The notes beneath the pieces are model-generated. The model was not told the DNA's origin, made no database searches, and worked only from the letters and a program-made list of their open reading frames with translations. Shown here piece by piece: positions 1 through 7,917 of a stretch of DNA of 14,031 nt. The position numbers and the translations under genes are program-made. This stretch comes from Pseudomonadota bacterium (lineage in GTDB: Bacteria > Pseudomonadota > Alphaproteobacteria > Rhizobiales > Xanthobacteraceae). The DNA is taken from positions 1 through 14,031 of the forward strand of contig JAJYAH010000092.1 of assembly GCA_021779635.1 (NCBI GenBank), read 5' to 3'. Position 1 is the stretch's first letter. Each line of letters opens with the position of its first letter.

Positions 1-1396
1 CGGTGATGAGGGCAACCTTCTCTCCCATCCCCTGCCCGTAAATCAGCGCGGTGACGCCGAGCATCTCCCGCATGCCGGGACCGCCGACCGGACCTTCATT
101 GCGGATCACGAGCACGTCGCCATCGGCATACCTACGATTGCGGACAGCATCCACGCAGGCCTCCTCGTCCTCGAACACCCGCGCGCTGCCTTCAAACACC
201 AGCTTCTTCAAGCCAGCCACCTTGATGACGGCGCCGTCCGGGCAAAGATTGCCCTTCAGAACCGCAACACCGCCATCCGGCATGATCGGCGCGCTGGTCG
301 CAAAGATGATCTCCCCGTCGGGCGCATTCGCATCGCCGTATTCTTCGGCGATCGTCCGCCCGGTGATGGTGAGACAATCACCGTCGATGTGACCGCTCTC
401 GACCAGCGCGCGAATGACAACCGCGGTACCGCCAATATCGTAGACGTCCTTGGCCGTATACTTTCCGCCCGGCCGCAAATTGCCGATCAAGGGCGTGCGC
501 GCAAACACTTCGCCGACGTCGTCGATGGTGAAGGAGATGCCGCCTTCGTTAGCAAGCGCCGGCAGATGCAGCGCGGCGTTGGTCGATCCGCCGGTGGCGG
601 CGACGATGGCAGCGCCATTTTCCAGCGATTGCCGCGTCACCACTTCGCGCGGCAACGGTCCGCCTCGTTGCAGCATCTGCATCACCAGGCGCCCGGCCCG
701 GCGCGCGGCTTGTGCGCGCTCGGCATAGACGCCGGGAATCATCGACACGTTTGGGATCGTGAGCCCCATGGCCTCAGAAACCATCGCCATGGTATTGGCA
801 GTGAACTGCCCCGCGCAGGCGCCGATCGTCGGCAGGCACGCACGCTCGATGCCCGTCAAAGTCGCCTCATCGATTTCGCCGGTCATGAAACCACCGACCG
901 CCTCGTAAGAGTCCAGCACGGTGAGGGTCCGTCCCTCGAACCGTCCGGGAAGCGCGCTGCCGCCATAGATGAAGATCGACGGCACATTGCAGCGGATCAT
1001 TCCCATCATCACGCCGGGAAGCGTCTTGTCGCAACCGCCGAAGCCGATCAGTGCATCATAGGCAAGACCGTGAACCACGGCTTCAATCGAATCGGCAATC
1101 AACTCACGCGAGACCAGGGAGAATTTCATCCCTTCGTGATTCATGCTGATGCCGTCGGAAACCGAAATGGTGGAGAATTCCCGCGGCGTGCCGCCGGCCT
1201 CCGCGATTCCGGCCTTGGCGGCATCGACCTGGAAATCGTGGGTCATGTTGCAAGGGGTCTGTTCGCCCTTCATGCTGACAACCCCGACCATGGGCCTCGC
1301 CAGCGCCGCGTCGTCCAGTCCCATCGCGCGCATGAAAGCGCGGTGGGGCGCGCGATCAAGACCATCGATCGTCACACGCGATCGCCGCTTCTTCAT
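1..1396 (-). CDS. ilvD: IlvD/Edd-family dihydroxy-acid dehydratase, C-terminus cut by window edge
   Basis: The frame is open from the ATG at 1396 through the left edge, giving about 465 codons. The family usually has about 560-620 residues, so roughly the last 100-150 are outside. The enzyme removes water from 2,3-dihydroxy acids; the classical substrate is 2,3-dihydroxyisovalerate in valine/isoleucine synthesis. All three Fe-S ligand cysteines are visible: C49 in TPCN, C122 in GGCDKTLPG (the family signature) and C194 in IGACAGQFTANTM. SDGISMNHEGMKFSL (80-94) and GPVGGPGMREM near the edge are also family motifs. The start has GGAG and AGAGG upstream. The gene follows the binding-protein gene by 55 nt on the same strand, so co-transcription is likely. 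The catabolic neighbourhood, with no other ilv gene nearby, leaves open that this is a paralogue acting on a sugar acid or another dihydroxy acid. Family assignment is firm; exact substrate is not. Confidence 0.93.
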   Translation of the reverse strand, partial: MKKRRSRVTIDGLDRAPHRAFMRAMGLDDAALARPMVGVVSMKGEQTPCNMTHDFQVDAAKAGIAEAGGTPREFSTISVSDGISMNHEGMKFSLVSRELIADSIEAVVHGLAYDALIGFGGCDKTLPGVMMGMIRCNVPSIFIYGGSALPGRFEGRTLTVLDSYEAVGGFMTGEIDEATLTGIERACLPTIGACAGQFTANTMAMVSEAMGLTIPNVSMIPGVYAERAQAARRAGRLVMQMLQRGGPLPREVVTRQSLENGAAIVAATGGSTNAALHLPALANEGGISFTIDDVGEVFARTPLIGNLRPGGKYTAKDVYDIGGTAVVIRALVESGHIDGDCLTITGRTIAEEYGDANAPDGEIIFATSAPIMPDGGVAVLKGNLCPDGAVIKVAGLKKLVFEGSARVFEDEEACVDAVRNRRYADGDVLVIRNEGPVGGPGMREMLGVTALIYGQGMGEKVALIT

Positions 1397-1414
1397 GCCT
1401 CTTTTCTCCGGATG

Positions 1415-1438
1415 TCGTCCCGGCGTTCGCCAGGACGA
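1415..1438 (-). promoter_or_regulatory. Strong hairpin between binding-protein gene and ilvD
   Basis: Arms 1416-1425 and 1428-1437 are complementary over 10 bases with a single G-T wobble on the minus-strand transcript. An extra T-A pair at 1415/1438 extends the stem. The unpaired loop is GAAC if the innermost pair does not form. It lies in the 55-nt gap, about 19 nt before the ilvD start. No T-run follows on the minus strand, so it is not a classical intrinsic terminator. It could stabilise the upstream mRNA or lower downstream expression. The structure is seen directly; the role is inference. Confidence 0.45.
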
Positions 1439-1451
1439 TGCTGACGCTCGC

Positions 1452-2441
1452 CTATTGCAGGGGTGCTACGATGGTCGGATGCCTGAATTGCGCGACGTCC
1501 AGTTTGGGCAGCATTCCGGTCGCGGCGTAAATGTCGAACATCTTCTGGATCGCATCGAAATTCGGCGCCGCCCCGGGGTCGCGCCCGAAATCATTGTCCT
1601 TGAGCAGATAGGTATCCAGCACCGGTATCGGCGCCTTCAGCACTTCGGAAACGACTTTGAGGGTTTCCTCGCGATTGGCCAGCGCCTTCTTCATGCCGGA
1701 GGTGATATCGCGCACATAGGCCTTCACCAGATCAGGATTCTTGTCGACGAAGTCGGCGCGACAGGCCTCGAGAATGTGTACGATGTTCGGCATCGCCTGA
1801 TTGAGCGAGAACAGCTTGCGCGTGCCGCCTTTGGCTTCGGCGCGCGCCGCGAAGGGCTGGTTCATGTTGACCGCATCGACGCGGCCCTGGCGCAGGGCGT
1901 CTTCGGAAACCGCAAAGCCAACCTCGACCAGCTTGATATCGGTTGCCGGATCGACGCCGTTCTGCTTCAGAAGCATGTTGAACGGCCCCTGGGTGCCGCC
2001 GCCGATCACCGAGATGCCGATGGTCTTGCCCTTGAGATCGGCAATGGACTTGATCGGCGAATCGTCCTTCACGGCCCAATAGACCGAGAAGCCGCCCGGC
2101 TTCTCGAAAACATGCTGGGCGACGATGTAGGCCTTCAGATTTCCGCCGATTACGCCGTTGGCCAGCGACAACGGCGCCTGCGTCGCGCAGTCGAGCGCGC
2201 CTGCCGCCAGCGCCTGCGTCATGGGAGCGGTGCCCTGAAACTGGGTCCATTCGATATTATAGGTCTTGCCGAGATCGGGAAATTCCGCGGGCCTGCGCAT
2301 CATCCAGTATTTCGATTCCTCCGCCGGAATGGTCCAACCGACGCGGATCGTCTGCTGTGCGTGAGATGAGTTCGCGCTGCCAACCACGCAAGCCACCGCC
2401 GCTCCGGCCACCAGGATCCATTTCCGAGATATCCGCATCAT
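1452..2441 (-). CDS. SsuA/THI5-like (NMT1-type) periplasmic ABC substrate-binding protein
   Basis: 329 residues from the ATG at 2441; a second ATG at 2438 is equally possible. GGAG lies 5 nt (8 nt for the second) upstream. The open frame extends upstream to a TTG at 2537, but that extension looks nothing like a signal peptide. Residues 1-28 form a Sec signal: basic ISRK, hydrophobic core WILVAGAAVACVV, and probable cleavage after SHA at 28. The mature part has features of the nitrate/sulfonate/taurine/thiamine-precursor binding class: IRVGWTIPAE at the start, MTQALAAGALDCA (74-86), SIADLKGKTIGIS (132-144) and NQPFAARAEA (194-203). It should capture a small organic ligand in the periplasm for an ABC importer. 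No matching permease or ATPase is adjacent; the next gene on this strand is ilvD. The ligand cannot be read from the sequence. Confidence 0.88.
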   Translation of the reverse strand: MMRISRKWILVAGAAVACVVGSANSSHAQQTIRVGWTIPAEESKYWMMRRPAEFPDLGKTYNIEWTQFQGTAPMTQALAAGALDCATQAPLSLANGVIGGNLKAYIVAQHVFEKPGGFSVYWAVKDDSPIKSIADLKGKTIGISVIGGGTQGPFNMLLKQNGVDPATDIKLVEVGFAVSEDALRQGRVDAVNMNQPFAARAEAKGGTRKLFSLNQAMPNIVHILEACRADFVDKNPDLVKAYVRDITSGMKKALANREETLKVVSEVLKAPIPVLDTYLLKDNDFGRDPGAAPNFDAIQKMFDIYAATGMLPKLDVAQFRHPTIVAPLQ

Positions 2442-2517
2442 GCCCACTCCAATTTCCCGATGCCAACCGGCGTCATCGCAAAATAACAGGTGCCCAAACC
2501 TTTCATGGTTCAAATGA

Positions 2518-2669
2518 TCCGGCAAGCCATCCGGCAATCATCGGCACCCGCTTCGGCGAGGCACGCTCACGAGGTATGTCCGGCAACGCCGGGACAGGTC
2601 CCCTACACGTCGTCTGCTCCCCATCCGATCGGGATCGGCCCGATTTCCCCATTCGACGATTTCCGGTAA
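2518..2669 (+). repeat. Four copies of the octamer TCCGGYAA
   Basis: TCCGGCAA occurs at 2518-2525, 2530-2537 and 2579-2586, and TCCGGTAA at 2662-2669. The first two sit in a 9-base direct repeat (ATCCGGCAA, 2517-2525 and 2529-2537) spaced 12 nt apart, close to one helical turn. All are in the divergent intergenic region. They could be half-sites for a regulator, or chance in GC-rich DNA. Confidence 0.4.
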
Positions 2670-2683
2670 CGTCTTCGACCCAA

Positions 2684-2689
2684 AAGGAG
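2684..2689 (+). promoter_or_regulatory. Ribosome-binding site of the alcohol dehydrogenase
   Basis: AAGGAG lies 8 nt before the ATG at 2698. It decides for this start over the in-frame ATG at 2752, which has no such site. Confidence 0.75.
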
Positions 2690-2697
2690 CCTATCCC

Positions 2698-3849
2698 ATG
2701 TACGAGCCTGCCGGCGTCCAGACATCGCCGGGATTTCCAATCCCTCCGTATATGAAGGCCTGGGTTCTGGGCGGCCCGGACGAGCTTCTGCTGCGCGAAA
2801 AGCCGACGCCCATTCCGGGGCGCGCCGAAGTTCTGGTCCGCATCGATGCCGTGGCCATTTGTGCCACCGATCTTGAGATCATCCACGGCGGAGCGCCGGC
2901 GAGCATTCAGGGCGGTCTGCCCTTCAACAAGAACTTTACGCCCGGACATGAGTATATGGGCACCGTCGCCGCGCTCGGCCCCGGCGTCGATGAATTCGAG
3001 ATCGGCGAACGCGTCAGCGTGGAAATCCACACCGGTTGCGGCCAGTGCAAGCGATGCCGCCAAGGCATGTACACGTCGTGCCTGAACTATGGCCGGCCGG
3101 ACAAGGGTCATCGCGCCAACGGATTCACCACCGATGGCGGTTTTGCCGAATACGCGATCAATCACATCAACACGCTGGCGCGCGTTCCCGACACCATGAC
3201 CGACGCGGAAGCAACACTTGTCGTGACTGCCGGGACCTCGATGTACGGCTTGACCGAACTGGGCGGACTGGTTGCCGGGGAGAGCGTTGTCGTGATCGGC
3301 CCGGGACCGATCGGGCTGCTCGCGGTAGCTGTCGCCAAAGCCTTGGGCGCAAGCCCGGTGATCCTGACCGGAACGCGCCACAGGCGTCTGGCGATCGGCC
3401 AGGAATTAGGCGCCGACCGCGTCGTCAATATCGCCGACGAGAATGCGGTCGACGTCGTCAAGCAGTTCACTGGCGGGATCGGTGCGGATTATGTGATCGA
3501 GTGCGCCGGCACCGAAGCCACCGTCAATCAGGCCATTCACATGGCCAATCGCGGCGGGAAAATCTGTCTGGCCGCATTCCCGCACGACCCGGTGACGACC
3601 GATCTAGCGCATCTCGTGAGGAACAATGTCTATGTCTACGGCATTCGCGGCGAAGGCCGCAGCGCCACACGCCGGGCGATGGCCCTGATGGCGGAAAAGC
3701 GCTTCGATGCGACCAAGATCCACACCCATACGTTTGCGCTCGCCGATCTGCCGACCGCGCTTCGCTATGCCCGTGACCGGGTCGAGGACGCCATCAAGGT
3801 GGTCGTCACCACCCGGCAGGCGAACATGATCGCCAGCGCGGCGGAGTAG
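2698..3849 (+). CDS. Zinc-dependent medium-chain alcohol/polyol dehydrogenase
   Basis: 383 residues, a normal length for the MDR superfamily (sorbitol/threonine/alcohol dehydrogenase type). It should oxidise an alcohol, or reduce the carbonyl, with a nicotinamide cofactor in the cytoplasm. The catalytic-zinc region shows C55 (AICATDLE) and H84-E85 (GHEYMG). The structural zinc site has four cysteines, C114, C117, C120 and C128. The Rossmann glycine motif GPGPIG is at 201-206. The start is set by AAGGAG at 2684-2689, 8 nt before the ATG. A later ATG at 2752 (MKAWVLGG) aligns with common family N-termini but lacks a ribosome-binding site. The end of the second Rossmann strand reads VILTGTRHRR (221-230), with no Asp/Glu there, which hints at NADP(H). 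It is the only plus-strand gene, divergent from the binding-protein gene and convergent with the permease 27 nt away. The substrate is not determinable. Confidence 0.92.
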   Translation: MYEPAGVQTSPGFPIPPYMKAWVLGGPDELLLREKPTPIPGRAEVLVRIDAVAICATDLEIIHGGAPASIQGGLPFNKNFTPGHEYMGTVAALGPGVDEFEIGERVSVEIHTGCGQCKRCRQGMYTSCLNYGRPDKGHRANGFTTDGGFAEYAINHINTLARVPDTMTDAEATLVVTAGTSMYGLTELGGLVAGESVVVIGPGPIGLLAVAVAKALGASPVILTGTRHRRLAIGQELGADRVVNIADENAVDVVKQFTGGIGADYVIECAGTEATVNQAIHMANRGGKICLAAFPHDPVTTDLAHLVRNNVYVYGIRGEGRSATRRAMALMAEKRFDATKIHTHTFALADLPTALRYARDRVEDAIKVVVTTRQANMIASAAE

Positions 3850-3876
3850 AACAGCCAGCGCTTCCGAGGGTCCCGG

Positions 3877-5400
3877 TTATCCGGAGTTGGCGACCCGGCT
3901 GTGCCGGGAGCCGTAGGCAAAATAGATCACCAGACCGATCGCAAGCCAGACGGCCAACCGGATCCAGGTATCCATCGGCAGGCCGAACATCAGGAATATC
4001 GCGGTCGCCGCGCCGCACGGCGCGACAATCCAGATGGCGGGCGATCTGAACGGCCTGACCAGTTCGGGCTCGGTCACGCGCAGCACCAGCGTTCCGACCG
4101 AGACAACAACGAATGCGAACAGGGTTCCGATGCTGACGAGTTCGCCGACCAGCCCGATCGGCAACACCCCCGCGAAAACGGCCACCATAACACCGGTCCC
4201 GATGGTGGCGACGTAAGGGGTGCGAAAACGGGGATGAATTCTGCCCGCGACCGATGGCAGCAAGCCGTCATGTGCCATCGCACGAAAAATTCTCGGCTGC
4301 GAGAGCAGCATCACCAGGATGACCGAGGTCAGACCGAAGACGATCGCCAGCTTAACCAGCGGAGACAGCCAGCCTATTCCGGCAGCATCGATTCCGACCG
4401 CGATCGGATCGGCGACGTTCAACCGGTCAAACGGCACGATTCCAGTCAGAACAAGGCCGACCGCGAGATAGAGCACCGCACAGATTGCCAGCGAACCTAA
4501 TATACCGATCGGCAGGTCCCGCATCGGCGACTTGGCCTCCTGCGCGGTGGTGGAAACGGCGTCAAAGCCGATATAGGCAAAAAATACCACGGCGGCGCCA
4601 CGGATCACGCCCGACCAGCCATAGATGCCGATCCCCGCATTCGGAGGAATAAACGCGCCGGCGGGATTGCCCGACGTAACCCAGTTCGCCGTGCTGAAAG
4701 CGGGCGCCGCGCAGACGATAAAAAGCCCGATGACAGCCAGCTTCACCGCCACAATAAAGGTATTGACCCGGGCCGACTCCCGGACGCCGACCACGAGCAA
4801 TGCCGTGATCATCACGATGATCACAATGGCCGGAACGTTCAGGATGGCTCCCGTCGTTGACCACACATGTCGCGTAGTGTCGAACGAAAGCGGCGACGAC
4901 ACGTATCGCTCGGGCAGGACGAGGCCGAGATCCCTGGCAAAACTGACAACATATCCGGACCAGCCGATAGCAACCGTGATCGCGCCTACCGCATATTCAA
5001 GGATCAGGTCCCAGCCGATGATCCAGGCGATCAACTCGCCCAACGTGGCATAGGTGAATGTGTATGCGCTGCCGCTGATCGGGATCATCGAAGACAATTC
5101 AGCGTAACAAAGGCCGGCGAACCCTGACGCGATGGCGCCGAGCAGAAAGGACAGCGTGACCGCGGGCCCGGCATTGGCGGCGGCGGCGTGTCCGGTCAAA
5201 ACGAAAATGCCGGCGCCGATGATGCCGCCGACGCCAATTCCGACGAGATTGAGCGCAGACAGGGTTCGCCTCGGCGGCCGCGCTTCGTCGTCACCTTCGT
5301 CCTGAGCCGCCTCGTTCGCCAGTTGCGTTGTGGACTTGCGCGCCCAGAAATTTGCCAAAAACCGGTATCCTTTCAGATCAAGCGCGGCATCATAACTCAT
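3877..5400 (-). CDS. APC-superfamily amino acid/polyamine permease (cationic amino acid transporter-like)
   Basis: 507 residues from the ATG at 5400. It is an inner-membrane secondary transporter, predicted to import amino acids or amines by proton coupling. The first helix carries [13 protein letters not shown] (54-66), the unwound substrate-binding segment of APC proteins. [20 protein letters not shown] (273-292) is the CAT/YfnA-type signature. Twelve or more hydrophobic segments run to about residue 495. A TTG at 5358 (residue 15) is a serious alternative start: AAAGGA precedes it by 9 nt, while the ATG has no clear ribosome site. Translation from it would begin ANFWARKS, which resembles family N-termini as I recall them. 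The gene lies 39 nt after livF on the same strand (81 nt with the TTG start) and I see no terminator between them, so it may be the last gene of the long operon. Its C-terminus converges on the dehydrogenase. Substrate unknown. Confidence 0.93.
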   Translation of the reverse strand: MSYDAALDLKGYRFLANFWARKSTTQLANEAAQDEGDDEARPPRRTLSALNLVGIGVGGIIGAGIFVLTGHAAAANAGPAVTLSFLLGAIASGFAGLCYAELSSMIPISGSAYTFTYATLGELIAWIIGWDLILEYAVGAITVAIGWSGYVVSFARDLGLVLPERYVSSPLSFDTTRHVWSTTGAILNVPAIVIIVMITALLVVGVRESARVNTFIVAVKLAVIGLFIVCAAPAFSTANWVTSGNPAGAFIPPNAGIGIYGWSGVIRGAAVVFFAYIGFDAVSTTAQEAKSPMRDLPIGILGSLAICAVLYLAVGLVLTGIVPFDRLNVADPIAVGIDAAGIGWLSPLVKLAIVFGLTSVILVMLLSQPRIFRAMAHDGLLPSVAGRIHPRFRTPYVATIGTGVMVAVFAGVLPIGLVGELVSIGTLFAFVVVSVGTLVLRVTEPELVRPFRSPAIWIVAPCGAATAIFLMFGLPMDTWIRLAVWLAIGLVIYFAYGSRHSRVANSG

Positions 5401-5439
5401 CGAATGAAAAATGGGGATTTACCAACCCGCCCCGCCGGC

Positions 5440-6144
5440 TCACACCGAACAATAACGCTCCTTGATATCGTTGTCCGCCAATAGCTCGCGCGCGGCGGCG
5501 TGATGCACCACGGCCCCCTGATCCAGCACATAGGCACGATCGGCAATATCGAGCGCCAGTTCCACGTTCTGCTCGACCAGGAGAACCGTGGTTCCCTGCG
5601 CCTTCATGGTACGAAACAATTCGAACATCTCATCGACCAGCACCGGCATGATGCCTTCGGACGGCTCATCGAGCATGATGAGATCGGGCTTTGAGATCAC
5701 CGCCCGCGCGATCGCCAGCATTTGCTGCTCGCCACCGGACATAGTCACCGCCTCCTGATCCAGCCGCTCGGCGAGCCGCGGGAAAATCCTGGCGATGCCT
5801 TCGATCAGCTCGACTTCTCTTTTCTTTTGGGGAGACGCCACCAGGCCCAGCCGAAGATTTTCCCGCACCGAAAGCCCCTGCACGATGCGCCGTTCTTCCG
5901 GCACATAGGCGAGGCCAAGCGCAAAACGCAGATGCGCAGGCTGGATCAACATCTCCTTGTCCTTGAACATGACCGAGCCGCGGGTCTTGTCCATCAATCC
6001 CATGATGGATTTCAAGGTGGTGGTCTTGCCGGCGCCGTTGCGGCCGATCAGGCAAACGATCTCGCCTTTTGCCACCTCGAGGCTGATATCCTGCAGGACA
6101 TGGCTGGCGCCATACCAGGCGTTCAGCTTGCTGACGTGCAACAT
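5440..6144 (-). CDS. livF: HAAT-family ABC transporter ATPase, LivF type
   Basis: 234 residues from the ATG at 6144, matching the usual LivF length of about 235. It is one of two cytoplasmic ATPases that drive the importer encoded upstream. Walker A is GRNGAGKT (34-41), the ABC signature MSGGEQQ (135-141) and Walker B LIMLDEPSEG (155-164). The switch region reads VEQN (190-193), with Gln in place of the usual His; this is normal for LivF and helps separate it from LivG. The frame extends to a TTG at 6168 inside livG, but ATG 6144 lies 4 nt after the livG stop, has GGGAG upstream and gives the standard N-terminus MLHVSKLNAWYG. It is the final gene of the transporter set. Confidence 0.95.
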   Translation of the reverse strand: MLHVSKLNAWYGASHVLQDISLEVAKGEIVCLIGRNGAGKTTTLKSIMGLMDKTRGSVMFKDKEMLIQPAHLRFALGLAYVPEERRIVQGLSVRENLRLGLVASPQKKREVELIEGIARIFPRLAERLDQEAVTMSGGEQQMLAIARAVISKPDLIMLDEPSEGIMPVLVDEMFELFRTMKAQGTTVLLVEQNVELALDIADRAYVLDQGAVVHHAAARELLADNDIKERYCSV

Positions 6145-6148
6145 CCGG

Positions 6149-6919
6149 TCAATGCTCCCGCTGGCCAAGATAGACCCGCTTCACCGCTTCGTTCTTGCGA
6201 ACCTCCGAAGGCGTTCCTTCCGCCAAGAGCTCGCCGTGATGCAGTACCAAGATACGATCACTGATTCCGAGCACTAGTTTCATCTTGTGCTCAACCAGGA
6301 TGACCGTCCGTTCGCTCGCCAGCTTCACGATCAGATCCATCATGATACGGGTTTCCTCCGGACTCATGCCGGCGGTCGGCTCGTCAAGCAGCAGCAATCG
6401 CGGCCGGCTCGCCAGCGCCATTCCGATTTCCAGCGCACGCTGCTCGCCATGGGCGAGCGTCTTTGCCGTTCGCCCGCGCGAATCCGACAACCCGACCAGC
6501 TCCAGCAGTTCATCGGCCTGCTCGGTCAATTCGCGAAGCCGGGCGCGGGGCCGCCACATATCGTAGCGCGACACCAGCGCCTGCAGGCCGACGCGGATGT
6601 TTTCCCGCGTCGTCAATTGCGGAAACACATTGGTGATCTGGAAGGATTTTGCCACACCCATATGGGCAAAGCGGTGCTGCGGCAGTCCGGTGACATCCCG
6701 GCCCTCGAATTCCACACTGCCGCTCGATGGCCGAAACGCGCCCGACAGCAAATTGAAATAGGTGCTCTTGCCGGCGCCGTTGGGACCGATGATCGATGTG
6801 ATCGCGCCCCTGGTAAATTCGGCCGAGATGTTGTTCAGCGCGACAAATTTTCCGAATACCTTGCCGACGCCCCTGGTGCGCAGAATGACTTGCTGCGATG
6901 CCGGTTCGAGCACCGTCAT
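6149..6919 (-). CDS. livG: HAAT-family ABC transporter ATPase, LivG type
   Basis: 256 residues from the ATG at 6919, which overlaps the livM stop as ATGA; this implies translational coupling. It is the partner ATPase of LivF. Walker A is GPNGAGKST (45-53), the signature is the LivG variant LAHGEQR (155-161), Walker B LLLLDEPTAGMSPEE (175-189), and the switch His is H211 in VEHKMKL. The C-terminal part (DRILVLHHGELLAEG, 221-235) is typical. GGGG lies 6 nt before the start. The frame continues upstream inside livM, but that extension has no family similarity. Length and motifs are normal. Confidence 0.95.
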   Translation of the reverse strand: MTVLEPASQQVILRTRGVGKVFGKFVALNNISAEFTRGAITSIIGPNGAGKSTYFNLLSGAFRPSSGSVEFEGRDVTGLPQHRFAHMGVAKSFQITNVFPQLTTRENIRVGLQALVSRYDMWRPRARLRELTEQADELLELVGLSDSRGRTAKTLAHGEQRALEIGMALASRPRLLLLDEPTAGMSPEETRIMMDLIVKLASERTVILVEHKMKLVLGISDRILVLHHGELLAEGTPSEVRKNEAVKRVYLGQREH

Positions 6920-7902
6920 GGCTTGCCCCGCGAGATCAGCGTTCCCCAGATTCCAGCCGGGAAGAACAATACGCAAATCATGAAGATGGCGCCGACGACG
7001 AGCTGCCAATGCACCGTCCAGAGCGAAACCAGATTCTCGAGCAGCAGAAAGGCCGCCGCACCGATCATCGGCCCGAAGAACGTTCCCATTCCGCCGAGCA
7101 GCGCGATCATCACGACCACGCCCGAGGTGTCATAATGCAGGATTTCGATCGGCACAATGGACAAGTGCAGCGCTTGAAGCGCGCCGGCGAGCCCGCAAAA
7201 CCCGCCGGACAGCACGAACGTCATCAGGCGCGTCAGCGTCACATCGTACCCGGAGGCTTTCGCGCGGGTCTCGTTTTCACGCACCGCTTCGATCACAGCG
7301 CCAAACGGCGATGCCAGGATCCGCGACAGCACGAAGAACGCCGCTATCACGAATGCGGCGATCACATAATAACGGGTCAGCGGGTTGATGAAATCGAGCT
7401 TGATGCCGAGAACATCGATGGCGTGGACATTGATCCCACGCAGGCCATTCTCGCCGCCGGTCCAGTCGACCGCCTGATAGAACAGGTAATACACGCATTG
7501 CGACAACGCCAGCGTGACCATCGCGAAGTAAATGCCGCGCGTTCTTATCGCCAGCACGCCGATCAGCGCCGCCATCACGAGGCCGCCGGCAATGCCGAGC
7601 GCGATAGCCGCAAACCACGGCAACCCAAAATGGACGATCGCGATCCCGCAGAAATAGGCGCCGGTTCCGAACAAGGCGGCGTGCCCGAAAGACAACAGGC
7701 CGAGATAGCCGTAAACCAGATTGAAGCCGAGCGCATAGAGACCGTAGATCAGGATGTTGGCAGCGAGCGCCGTGAACGGCATGACTAGGGGAAATATCAG
7801 CACGACCAGGCTGGCGATGCTCGCGCGATGCCTGGTCGCGAACTGAAACCAGCTCACAGGCAATTCCTGCGCCCGCGGATATGGCTGCGTCATCTCATTC
7901 AT
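6916..7902 (-). CDS. livM: HAAT-family ABC transporter permease, LivM type
   Basis: 328 residues, an inner-membrane permease with a hydrophilic N-terminus of about 28 residues followed by around eight to ten membrane segments. The LivM hallmark GYLGLLSFGHAALFGTGAY (65-83) is intact, as is TGGENGL (148-154). The cytoplasmic loop contacting the ATPases is visible as SPFGAVIEAVRENETRAKAS (198-217). It pairs with LivH to form the channel. The start is ATG 7902, 15 nt after the livH stop, with AAGG upstream; ATG 7893, three codons in, is nearly as good. The stop overlaps the livG start. Confidence 0.94.
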   Translation of the reverse strand: MNEMTQPYPRAQELPVSWFQFATRHRASIASLVVLIFPLVMPFTALAANILIYGLYALGFNLVYGYLGLLSFGHAALFGTGAYFCGIAIVHFGLPWFAAIALGIAGGLVMAALIGVLAIRTRGIYFAMVTLALSQCVYYLFYQAVDWTGGENGLRGINVHAIDVLGIKLDFINPLTRYYVIAAFVIAAFFVLSRILASPFGAVIEAVRENETRAKASGYDVTLTRLMTFVLSGGFCGLAGALQALHLSIVPIEILHYDTSGVVVMIALLGGMGTFFGPMIGAAAFLLLENLVSLWTVHWQLVVGAIFMICVLFFPAGIWGTLISRGKP

Positions 7903-7917
7903 TCGCGGATTTCACCT

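Larger units (their letters stand above)
2442..2697. other. Divergent intergenic regulatory region
   Basis: This 256-nt gap separates the minus-strand binding-protein gene from the plus-strand alcohol dehydrogenase, so it should hold both promoters. I see no convincing -35/-10 pair on either strand. The best minus-strand guess is TTGAAC with TGTTAT, but the spacing is 19 nt. Inverted repeats are dense: AACC-N6-GGTT at 2497-2510, CCGGC-N3-GCCGG at 2580-2592, GGGAC-N2-GTCCC at 2591-2602, CCGATC-N2-GATCGG at 2625-2638 and ATCGGG-N5-CCCGAT at 2628-2644. I find no supportable gene here. Confidence 0.6.

Noticed and set aside
389..2369. Plus-strand open frames (389-1444, 1143-2369) opposite the dehydratase and the binding protein
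   Set aside because: Low-complexity Arg/His-rich products, antisense to well-supported genes, with no ribosome site.
2465..2520. TTGAAC ... TGTTAT as promoter of the orphan binding protein
   Set aside because: The spacing is 19 nt and the -10 matches only four of six positions; too weak to list as a promoter.
2503..3381. Minus-strand frame of about 290 codons opposite the alcohol dehydrogenase
   Set aside because: No recognisable motif. It covers the divergent intergenic region and the antisense of a gene with all zinc ligands intact.
3868..3896. Nested inverted repeat GGGTC / CCGG-TTAT-CCGG / GACCC between the convergent genes, a possible bidirectional terminator
   Set aside because: It overlaps the permease stop codon and its last codons, the outer and inner stems are separated by an unpaired 7-nt stretch, and there is no T-run on either strand.
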